Origin: Phocoena phocoena
Lineage: Eukaryota > Chordata > Mammalia > Artiodactyla > Phocoenidae
Length of the DNA stretch: 64,000 bases
Direction: 5' to 3'
Assembly (NCBI RefSeq): GCF_963924675.1
Contig: NC_089234.1
Coordinates: 65,135,588-65,199,587, forward strand
A program made the translations under genes and the position numbers. The notes under the pieces were generated by a model. It worked only from the letters and a program-made list of their open reading frames with translations. It was not told the origin of the DNA and made no database searches. This document shows, piece by piece, positions 11,516-20,600 of the stretch (the stretch's first letter is position 1; each line of letters opens with the position of its first letter).

Positions 11516-12616
11516 ATACATTTATTAAAATAAAAAAATAAGAAAAAAGCAAAAAAATTCTTTAAAACATAAATGGATAGGAGAAATGGTGGAAGCAAAG
11601 CTATACAGACAAATTCTCACACAGAAGCATACATATACACACTCACAAAAAGAGGAAAAGGGGAAAAAATCATAAATCTTGCTCTCAAAGTCCAACTCCT
11701 CAATTTGGGATGATTCGTTGTCTATTCATGTATTCCACAGATGCAGGGCACATGAAGTTGATTGTGGAGCTTTAATCCGCTGCTTCTGAGGCTGCTAGGA
11801 GAGATTTCCCTTTCTCTTCTTTGTTCTCACAGCTCCCAGGGTTCAGCTTTGGATTTGGCCCCGCCTCTGCGTGTAGGTCGCTGGAGGGCGTCTGTCCTTC
11901 GCTCAGACAGGACGGGGTTAAAGGAGCAGCTTATTCGGACTTGACGTTGCACCAGCCTGAGGTGCGCCGTGCGTTCTCTGGGGTAAATTGCCCCTGGATC
12001 CCGGGACCCTGGCAGTGGCGGGCTGCACAGGCTCCCCGGAAGCGGGGTGTGGACAGTGACCTGTGCTGGCACACAGGCTTCTTGGTGGTCGCAGCAGCAG
12101 CCTTAGCGTCTCATGCCCGTCTCTGTGGTCCGTGCTTTTAGGCGCGGTTCACAGCCCGTCTCTGGAGATACTTTAAGCAGCGCTGTTAATCCCCTCTTCT
12201 AGCGCACCAGGAAACAAAGAGGGAAGAAAAAGTCTCTTGCCTCTTCGGCAGGTCCAGACTTTTCCCCGGACTCCCTCCCAGCTAGCCGTGGCGCACTAAC
12301 CCCCTACAGGCTATGTTCACGCCGCCAGCCCCAGTCCTCTCCCAGCGCTCAGACCGAAGCCCGAGCCTCAACTCCAGGCCCCGCCCGCCCCGGCGGGTGA
12401 GCAGACAAGCCTCTCGGGCTGGTGAGCGCCGGTCGGCACCGATCCTCTGTGCGGAAATCTCTCCCCGCTTTTCCCTCTGCACCCCTGTTGCTGCGCTATC
12501 CTCCGCGGCTCCGAAGCTTCCCCCCTCCGCCACCTGCAGTCTCTGCCCGCGAAGGGGCTTCCTAGTGTGTGGAAACTTTTCCTCCTTCACAGCTCCATCC
12601 CACTGGTGCCGGCCCC

Positions 12617-13008
12617 GTCCCTATCCTTTTGTCCCTGTTTATTCTTTTTTGTTTTGCCCTACCCACGTACGTGGGGGGTTTCTTGTCTTTTGGGAGGTCT
12701 GAGGTCTTCTGCCAGCGTTCAGTGGGTGTTCTGTAGGAGTTGTTCCACGTGTGCATGTATTTCTGGTGTATCTGTGGTGAGGAAGGTGATCTTCGCGTCT
12801 TACTCTTCCGCCATCTTCCCGGAAGCTCCCATCCCTATTCTTTTGTCTCTGTTTTTTCTTTTGCCCTACCCAGGTACGTGGGGAGTTTCTTGCCTTTTGG
12901 GAAGTCTGAGGTCTTCTTCCAGCGTTCAGTAGGTGTTCTGTAGGAGTTGTTCCACGTGTAGATGGAGGAAGGTGATCTCCACGTTTTACTCCTCTGCCAT
13001 TCTGAAGG
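12617..13008 (-). repeat. Partial tandem duplication of the LINE-1 5' end
   Basis: The block 12617-12826 is repeated, about 85-90% alike by eye, in 12831-13005. Shared words include 'ccctaccca.gtacgtgggg', 'gggaagtctgaggtcttct', 'ccagcgttcagt' and 'gtaggagttgttccacgtgt'. The outer copy lacks the 'gcatgtatttctggtgtatctgtgg' part. Both copies lie inside the target-site duplication. Confidence 0.85.
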
Positions 13009-13019
13009 TCTCCTGTCAG

Positions 13020-13030
13020 TCCTCATAATT
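13020..13030 (+). repeat. Target-site duplication, 5' side of the full-length LINE-1
   Basis: TCCTCATAATT, identical to 5489-5499. Confidence 0.8.
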
Positions 13031-13039
13031 CTTAACGTT

Positions 13040-13450
13040 CCTTCTCCTTTCACTTTCTTCCTCAGTTCTTCCTGCTTCACACCAGCACACTAACCTGTTC
13101 TCTGGCTAGAGTCTACTTGCTATTCACCAAATTTCCCACCACTTCCATACTCACTTCCGGATACACATGCGTCTTTGTATATATGGCTTGTTCAATGTGG
13201 TGCCTTTCCTATTTCCCTTACTCTCCCTACCCAACCCCTAAGTGACTGAGGAAGTTCAAGACTAACATAAATGCTATTTCTCCCATGAAACCTTTGCCAT
13301 TTTTATCAGCTGGACTTATTCTTTTTCTTCCTGGAGTGCTTATAGCATTGGTAGTTGTATTATAGCAGTAATCATATACTGCTTGTCTTTTTCTTCTCTA
13401 GTGGATTTTTCTTCACACTGGATTTTAAATCCTTAAAATGATAGTTATGA
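13040..13450 (+). repeat. L2-type LINE remnant
   Basis: 'aaacctttgccattttt', 'ggagtgcttatagca', 'actgcttgtct' and 'tctagtggatttttcttc' follow the L2 3' consensus order in a diverged form. Boundaries are approximate. Confidence 0.5.
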
Positions 13451-13454
13451 CAAC

Positions 13455-13665
13455 ATCTCTCATTTAGCAAATGTTTTCTACCCACTGTAGTCCTTACATT
13501 ATTGATTTTTATCCCTGGAGCAAGAAATAATGCCATGACTATCTGAACCTCTCAGGTGAGTCAATTTACTGAACATTACCCAGCTAACTGGTAGAGCCAA
13601 GGTTTCAGCACAGGTCCATCCATCTAAACCCAGCCCAAATTTGTAACCACTGTGCCAGGGGCCAG
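13455..13665 (+). repeat. MIR-type SINE
   Basis: 'ccttacattattgatttttatcc', 'acccagctaactggtagagccaaggtttcagcacaggtcc' and 'accactgtgccag' follow the MIR order. Confidence 0.6.
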
Positions 13666-14860
13666 GGATAATGACCTATTCACCTTCAGAACTTCTAGTG
13701 TGTAATACACTGATTTTACTATTATAAATTTTTTTCTTCCTGATTATTTATTTTACATGTTTTCAGAATTTCAATTTTCTTGTTCCTTTAATCTCTTTTC
13801 TCATTTATTTGAGAACTGCACGCATATTAAAATTCTTAATAAGGAAGATTTTAAACCTTCTTTACTTCATTACAAAACTCAAACAATCAGATATATTCCA
13901 TTTCTACTGAATTATGCAGAGTGAAACAGATATTTGATTTCACTAAAGGCAGGTTAAAATTTTTATATATATTGAGAAATAATTGTCTATTTCCTAAAGG
14001 CCATAGTAAAGACTTAAGGTATGTCAAATAAAATAGGATTCTGGTGAAAACAAACAAAGAAACACAACAGTTTGATTGATTCTTTAGCTGCTGAGTTGCT
14101 GTACTCATCTCTTTTCCATGTTGGTAGTACCGGTGCCACACTCAGAAAAATGTGTTTAGGTTCTTGTACCTCCTTCTCCTCATTCTTGTCATCAAATAAT
14201 ATTAAGTATCCATAAGATACACATCTCATTAAATTGACACAGTAGGTGTATGCTGAATTAATTATTAGGTGATTTAGTTCCTATTAGTTAATTGAGTTTT
14301 GAAAGTCACATTTTGCTCTTTGACTTAAAATTAAAATGGCATTAATAATACACAAATATAAGTTTTATACTTCCCTGAGGGTGATTCTTTTCTAAAACAC
14401 TTTCTCTTCTTTCCATTCCTCTTTCACACACAGTTTCATTTTTTCTATTCCTTTATTTGGTGGTGGTTAGAGGGTGGGCAGGTCTTTGTTACAGTTTGCA
14501 CATACAGCCGTCACTTTTGGAATTCCACTGTAGAGAAATATTTTATCTGAGATCCCAAACCACTTTCATCAGTGGTAATGTACAATTGAAATGAAAAAAA
14601 TGCCATATGAATATGTCAGAACATACAAAGGAAATTACTTAGCATGGCATTCGGGGTCTTCCGTATTTTGTCCCTATGTTCATTTATGGTCTCATCTCAT
14701 ATTTCCTCTTTCATGGTCAGCCATAATACAGGAGATAGCAGAATTAAACCCAGTGGTGTGCAAAGCAGAAGTGGCAAAGTGTGATCACCAATGGGTAGTT
14801 TATGTAAGACATCAGAGCCTATTACTTGCTACGCGAACAAACAGCACTAACACCAGATAA
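13666..14860. other. Intron sequence without clear repeats
   Basis: AT-rich, no element I can name, no exon with family support. Frames of 71-89 codons look like chance. Confidence 0.5.
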
Positions 14861-14864
14861 ATGT

Positions 14865-15420
14865 GTCTATATTGGATTCCCCTGAAAACAGATCCTGAGA
14901 CTGGGGCCTTTATTCAGGTTATTTATTTGAGAGGCACTTCCAAGAAGCAAGTGTAAAAGAATATCAAGCATAAGAGAACAGGCAGGGAAGGAGGAAAGGA
15001 TACGCGATTGAGGTCATCACTATAGGCAACAGTTGCTTAAGGACCTCTGAGAAGTGACGGAATGCCTCCCAGAATTGTCTGACCAATAGATGGAAGCTGG
15101 GAATTTTATCCAGTAGCTCCCGTACCCATTGGTTGAGGGTTGCTCCCAGTAGTATTGACTCTCTAGAACTTTGAGGCTGTTTGTGCTTGAGCTGAGAATC
15201 TCACAGAGACTTGGAGCAGGCCCTGAGAAAGAATAACAAAAAGAAGCATGGAATGCTTGGGATGTCTTTGGAGGATGTGGAACTGTCCCCACCCCCCAGC
15301 AACACTTGAAATCAGAGACTGGTCCAGTGGATGACATGTAAAGTACCAAAGGCCTCTAATGTAGCCTGTAATCATAGCTATGAATGTAATGGTAAATGAT
15401 CAGGAATCAGTAAGAGAGAG
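14865..15420. repeat. Probable old LTR-like or DNA repeat, unassigned
   Basis: The stretch from 'ttggattcccctgaaaacagatcctgagactgggg' onward has the feel of a known old mammalian repeat (a 'cagagcctgagactg...ttatttgggagg' consensus), but I cannot fix the family or the ends. Confidence 0.35.
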
Positions 15421-15569
15421 AATCTGGTGAGAAAACTGTGGGTTGGTTGCATTGATTGTGCTGTTTGTTTGCATGGGTTGAAGATGCTTTCAAAGGGAAG
15501 GATATTTCTGTGCCTGCTGATGGTTTGCTATCTCTTAAGCGTATCACTCATGTCTAACACAAGTCACCG

Positions 15570-15850
15570 ATTTCTGGCCATTTCCTTCTGTCATCTTTTA
15601 ATCTTTTTGTCTGAATTTTGTTCTTTTACCTGAAATACCTTTCACTATTTCCATTGTGCCTAATGAGACTCTATTTCAATCTTTTCTCTACCATCACATT
15701 CCAGTCACACTAGATACTTGTGATTCTGGAGGATTATAAGGGACCATGTGTTTCCAACCTGACATTTTTCACAATACCTAGCTCTTGGTAGAAATGTAAG
15801 GAAATGGTGTTCAGAAATACTTGTTGAATTGTATGAAATCAAATACACAG
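15570..15850 (+). repeat. L2-type LINE 3' remnant
   Basis: 'ttacctgaaatacctttcac', 'atacctagctcttggtaga' and 'aaatacttgttgaattgtatga' follow the L2 3' end order, diverged. Confidence 0.5.
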
Positions 15851-15949
15851 AAAAGAAGATTCAACACATCCATAATGTGGGTGTTATAATTGTGTTTGGT
15901 AGGATAAGTTCATTTGAAGAGCATTGATACAGAGGTTTATTTGAAAGTT

Positions 15950-17686
15950 TCCCTTTCAGCTGTTGGGTCATTTCCTCTCTTTGTTTCTTGGCCATCATCT
16001 CAGCCTCTTTTTAGGTCCTACTCTCCATCTGCACGACTACCATAAGTGGTAATATTTTTTAAGATTTTATTCTTGGACATCTCACTGTGCATCTTCCTCT
16101 ATATGATTCTCTTCACCTCCTTGGCTTGAATTACCTCCCATGTGTATGCTGGCTTTCAGCCACATATCTCTAGTGTAAATCTCCTCTTAGCCTCCCTTCT
16201 ATATGTCCTGGTTACAAATGAAGGAAGAAAAGGATAAAGGGGAGGGATGGTCATTGGCAACAGCTCCCCTTCTGAGAGATTTCTTCTACTTTTCTCTCAT
16301 GTACGTGGAACTAACACAACTTGCATTTCCCAGCACAACTCCTAACTTATGATCTCTTGCCTGACTTCCCTGGTCCACTCTTTATGGACATCAAACAGTT
16401 CATTCACTCAAGGTCTACCCCTTGCCTTGTAAACACGTAGCACTCTACACCCTGTCCAAGTAAATGCTCAGTAAATGTTAATTAGTTGCCATTAGTGATT
16501 TGCGGTTCTGCAGGCTAAGCAGAATCTTTCCTTGGGGATCTTCCTACTGCCTTTGTGAAATTGTTGATAGCCATAAAAATTTCACAGTTCTTCTGAGAAA
16601 GCTCCACTGTCTTAGACAAAGGTATTTTTCTCCCCCAAACCTATAATTATTATGGATTTATTATCCTACAATTGTTATAGGAAGAGAGACAGTGCTTTTT
16701 TTTTTCATGTAGCTACATCATTTAACCCCTTGAAAATATATTAATTCTAATGTAATCCAAAACTAGAGTAAGTGTCTGCTGGTTTTAAAAAATATTCTAA
16801 AATATAATTTTCACAGAAGGCAAGTTACAAATTCCCTGTCTGATACCTAGTCATATCTTTATTACAGAGATTATTAAATTGAGGGCGTTGACCAAAAACT
16901 TTGGAGCCATTCGTAATCACTGACATTGTTAATGAAACATTTCAAGATACTGTGATCTTTAAGGACTCAATATTATATAAATACAATGCATTAATTTTCC
17001 AACTCAGTTTTAAATTTCATAAAATATCTGCTGAGTAGAGTAATTGCCTGATTGTCATTTATAAGCTTACACATAATCTAATTTAAAAGAACTAATTGTA
17101 GTAGAATGTTATACTTGTTTAATAACTTAAGGTGTGAGGGCAAGAACAGTTAATGCAAATGGAGAAAATTGGACATCAAACTCATTTTCTATTCTCCTTG
17201 CTCTATTAATCTGTTACCCACTGGCATAATCAGTGATCTAACTTGGTTTAATTACCATGAAGTCTACAGTTCAGCTAATCAAAATTTATCATGAGTTCTT
17301 CCAACAAAGTAGAAAACATTTTATACTTTTGTAATTATGAAAATACATGATGTACAATGTTGTTTGTACACATGCATAAACATTACAATAGTGCAATTTC
17401 TTTGAGGGAAAAGTACAGTACTATCACTTATAATCTGACCTCTGGGCTAAGTACAATTTAGGAAAAAAGAGAGTCATTTTTGAGAGCAAGAGAGCTATTG
17501 CTCGATGATTTTTTTTCTTGGATATTTAGCTTGCTTTAGCATTGTAAGTGACATTCATACAGTCTTAAATATTATGATTTTAGAGACTGTGCAAAAATAC
17601 ATAAAAAAGAAATTTTGTAATTACTGAGATTGTAAAAATAGGAAATAACAAGAACTATTTCTTGGAAAAAAAAAAAAACAACTGAA
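15950..17686. other. Intron sequence flanking the second exon, mostly repeat-free
   Basis: Nothing clearly repetitive is recognised in the last 1.2 kb before the exon. AT content is high and A-runs occur near 17,666-17,680. It may include conserved intronic sequence, but this cannot be judged from one species. Confidence 0.5.
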
Positions 17687-17704
17687 TTTTTTATTTCTCC
17701 TCAG
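17687..17704 (+). promoter_or_regulatory. CTNNA3: 3' splice site of the second CTNNA3 exon
   Basis: TTTTTTATTTCTCCTCAG is a strong acceptor. A possible branch point lies in AACTGAAT just upstream. Confidence 0.9.
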
Positions 17705-17857
17705 CTCCGTAAGGCTATTATAGATCATGTGTCAGACTCCTTTTTGGATACGACAGTCCCACTTTTGGTTCTCATTGAAGCTGCCAAGAATGGCCGGGAA
17801 AAGGAAATAAAAGAATATGCTGCGATATTTCGTGAACACACCAGCAGGCTTGTAGAG
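17705..17857 (+). CDS. CTNNA3: Alpha-T-catenin internal exon (153 nt, 51 codons), vinculin-binding helix
   Basis: The exon encodes 51 residues beginning LRKAIIDHVSDSFLDTTVP, passing LLVLIEAAKNGREKEIKEY and ending FREHTSRLVE. It continues directly from RRQ of the previous exon. In alpha-E-catenin the matching segment (LRKAVMDHVSDSFLETNVPLLVLIEAAKNGNEKEVKEYAQVF) forms the first helices of the M domain, including the vinculin-binding site that opens under tension. The DTTVPLL, GREKEIKEYAAIF and HTSRLVE variants are those of CTNNA3, not CTNNA1 or CTNNA2. It is in phase 0 at both ends and intact. The next exon should start with VANLAC, which is not in the window. Neighbour: 15 kb downstream of the 81-nt exon. 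Confidence 0.93.
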
Positions 17858-17863
17858 GTGAGT
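17855..17863 (+). promoter_or_regulatory. CTNNA3: 5' splice site after the second CTNNA3 exon
   Basis: GAG|GTGAGT, a strong donor; the frame 5' of it ends LVE as expected. Confidence 0.92.
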
Positions 17864-18753
17864 GTGCTAGAACTGTAACTACTCTAAGTCCAGGAGAATA
17901 GGGCTCTCATTCTGCATTTATAGCTGAATTGGATTCAAATAAAAACTTTTGTCCACTTATAGCAAATGAAGCAGAGTTGGGCCAAAGTACTATGAAGGTA
18001 TGTATGTCAAATTGTATAAACTATCCCTCAATGGCTTGGAAAAGGAGCAAGTTATTTAGAAAGAATTATGAAAATATGATCGATATATTTTCTTAATGTG
18101 TATTTTTTTCAGAGCTACACACACACATACACAAACCTGCTTAAACACAGGTTTTATCCTTACAAATACTTTCTTCCTATTCTAACTTAAAAGTATTAGA
18201 TGCTTTCTCTCATGCCACTTTATTGTTTCTCTCCCATCTTTTCATGGTTGTTACTCCTTCAGCCTTTCAAATCATATTCAACTATGAAACATGACTATAG
18301 GACATGAATGTAGGGTATACAGGGATAGAGAAACACAGAATAATTAAGTAGGGATAGTGGATTTGTCCATGTCCCAGTAGAGGCAAGAGGAGATGATAAA
18401 ACTGTAATTTTCTCCTGCTTGGAAACTGGAAACATGGAAATGCCCCATGATTTGGGGGGTAGGGGGGCCATATTGCTGAAGGAGCTATGAAGTGCTGGGC
18501 TATTCCTAGAAGACAGGTAGTGGAATTTACTGTCTTATGGACATCAATAATACAACCACGGTATAAGAGAAAGCCTGAATGGAAGAATTCCTAACCCCAG
18601 TAAAGTGACAGTACTCGTAAGTCCAGGAGTACTGGAAGGAAGGGGAACATGTGGTTGACCAGATCCTTGTACTAGAGCGATACACTGCTGGTACCCATCA
18701 GTGTGACTCTATCAGTTGTTTATGGCTTGTGTCAGTACTCATTGTCAGTGCTA

Positions 18754-18810
18754 TGTGCTATGCTGATTATTAAATGTTCTATGCCTGTGCTATGCTGATT
18801 ATTAAATGTT
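18754..18810 (+). repeat. Two-copy direct repeat, 32-base period
   Basis: The same 25 bases (starting TGTGCTATGCTGATTATTAA) occur at 18754-18778 and 18786-18810, separated by 7 bases. This looks like a recent local tandem duplication. Confidence 0.9.
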
Positions 18811-18930
18811 TTGACTGCCACACCTTCCTATATAGGCCATGAATTCTGTGATGAAATATGTATTTGGGGGGCCAAATTGCTTGTAAAACTTGTGTTAGAA
18901 ATAGTCCCCACTTGCATTAGAAATGTTGTA

Positions 18931-18958
18931 TAGTAAACGTTCTATACGACGTTTACTA
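18931..18958. repeat. Perfect 10-base inverted repeat (hairpin)
   Basis: TAGTAAACGT and its reverse complement ACGTTTACTA flank an 8-base loop TCTATACG. It is not part of any element I recognise. Confidence 0.85.
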
Positions 18959-18959
18959 A

Positions 18960-20050
18960 AGTAGAGGACTTTTCCAACATCTTTAATGTGGATCAACTGG
19001 GAAGGAAGTTTCCGAAGTAGCTAGCACTTCCGCTGGGTCCCAGTCTTCACGTCTAGAAAATAAGAGTGGCTAGATAGATGATTACTAAGATATAATTTCA
19101 GCCCTGAAACTGCCCCACCTACAACTTTGAAATCTTTGAACTTGCCAAGAACTCTGTGAGACAGGGCAGCTGATGTAATTCCCATTGGCCTTATGTGGAA
19201 ATAAAAATACAAAACCTAAAACAAGCTAATGAGAGTCGAAGCTGATTTCCGGGTTTACCATGTTTAAATAATTAATTCAGCTATTTATTACTTATCTAGT
19301 TTTATTTATTCCTTCTTGTACTCATTCCTCGAATATTTAGCAACTATTCCCAAAGGAAAATGTTAAAAGTTAAAAGAGCAGAACAGAGGAGCAGGTCATT
19401 AAAGGCACCTAAGTGTGGCTCCTGAATATCATAAATCTTTTGTCTAGAAATGTGTTTTCTAAGCTGAAGGAACACCAAATTATGAAAATAACTTTTTGGT
19501 GAAATATTCTGAAAGTAAAAGTTGGTTTGTGCTAATAACGTTGGATCCTTATTCCTATTTTTCAGTTTAGTTTCTAATGAAACATAAATCTCATGAGGTG
19601 CTCAATAAAGGATTCCTTGATCCCACGATTTTGGGGAAAAAGTTCTATTTCTCCTCTTGGAGATTTTACGTATCTGAAAAATCCAGATATAAAGAATTCT
19701 CTTTAAGTCAGAATTTCCCCAAATCAATTTATCTAAAGTTCTCTTTCTTTCATGATGCTTATTAGTAAGGCACTGCCTTCCAGAAACACTTGAGAATACT
19801 ACCTTATTTTATTACCAAATGACAGTTTATTGCTATGTAGATAGAGCTCTAAGAATCTATTTTAAATGTTTAAGGATTTTGAAAATTCTGTAGTTCATGT
19901 GAATATGAAACAATAACAGATTTTGGAATTTTGAGCTACTAGGGGACTGAGAATGGGTCTTATTTAACTCTTGGTTCCCTTAACACATTATAATGAGATT
20001 ATGCTGGCTTTGGAGTCTTCCAGTTCTCACTCTGATATTACTTAGAAACT
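18960..20050. other. Intron sequence, no clear feature
   Basis: No element named; small open frames of about 62 codons have no family resemblance. Confidence 0.45.
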
Positions 20051-20054
20051 TGTC

Positions 20055-20600
20055 TTCAGTTCCAGTAAGCTTTTACTAGTTAACAAACCATCCCCAAACT
20101 TAGTGCTTAGAATAATCATTTGTTATTCTCTTACTGATCTGCAGGTTGACTGAGCAGAGCTGGGCAGTTCTCATGTAGGGTCTCTTTCATGTGCTGGTTG
20201 TCAAATACTGGCTGGGGATGGAACCCTTCAAAGGTTTGATTTGGCTAGACAAGCAAGATGGTACATTCACATGATTGAAAGCGCATGCTAGCTGTCAGCG
20301 GGGAGCTTAGCTGTGGTTGTCAACTGGAGCACCAGCCAATAAATACATGGCCTTTCCACGTGGCTTCAGCTTCTCAGAGCGTAGTTTCTGAGTTCTGAGA
20401 TGAGAAGTCCCAAGAGCAAGCCAGAAACAGGAAGTAGAGCTGACATTCTCTTAAGGCCTGGGCCCAGCAATTGGCAGAGTACAGCTTCCGCTGTACTTTA
20501 TTGATCAAAGCAACCACAGAGCCTGCCCAAGCACAAGGAGAGAAGAGGCAGCAGGAGACTCCACGTCTCACTGGAAGGAGCAGCAGAGTATTTGTGGCCA
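20055..20600 (+). repeat. Old interspersed repeat, copy 2 of the shared unassigned family
   Basis: 'gttaacaaaccatccccaaacttagtgcttag' matches the opening of the copies at 4338 and 56480. It continues with 'gcaggttgactgagcagagctgggcagttct'. Confidence 0.5.

Larger units (their letters stand above)
5500..13019 (-). mobile_element. LINE-1, near full length, 5' UTR to poly(A), inactivated
   Basis: This is a 7.5 kb antisense LINE-1 flanked by an 11-base target-site duplication. On the - strand the order is GC-rich 5' UTR (about 13019-10882), ORF1 (10881-9993), ORF2 (about 9990-5903), 3' UTR, and an A-tract (T run near 5500-5518). The 3' end has the cetartiodactyl form, with CCAATAAAG-like sequence before the tail. 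Frameshifts and stops break both ORFs, and a CHR SINE interrupts ORF2, so it cannot be autonomous. Antisense orientation to the host gene is the usual tolerated state of intronic LINE-1. The extreme 5' end carries a partial tandem repeat. Confidence 0.93.
10882..13019 (-). promoter_or_regulatory. LINE-1 5' UTR with internal promoter region
   Basis: About 2.1 kb upstream of ORF1. The part at 11,850-12,600 is GC-rich with many CpG, in contrast to the AT-rich intron. The part at 11,400-11,515 is a low-complexity (GAAA/GGAA) tract on the + strand. The start region reads AAGATGGCGGAAGAGTAAG on the - strand (near 12,820), typical of cetartiodactyl L1. This region normally holds the pol II promoter of L1. 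Confidence 0.8.
2626..17704 (+). other. CTNNA3: CTNNA3 intron, complete (15,079 bp)
   Basis: GT at 2626 and AG at 17703-17704 bound the intron, which is phase 0. Half of it is a single antisense LINE-1 (5500-13019). The remainder holds MIR, L2 and unassigned old repeats, and from about 15,950 to 17,700 mostly sequence without recognisable repeats. No nested gene or alternative exon with family support is seen. Confidence 0.88.

Noticed and set aside
14591..14860. 89-codon frame with ordinary composition
   Set aside because: No splice sites in frame, no family resemblance, and it lies beside a probable old repeat.
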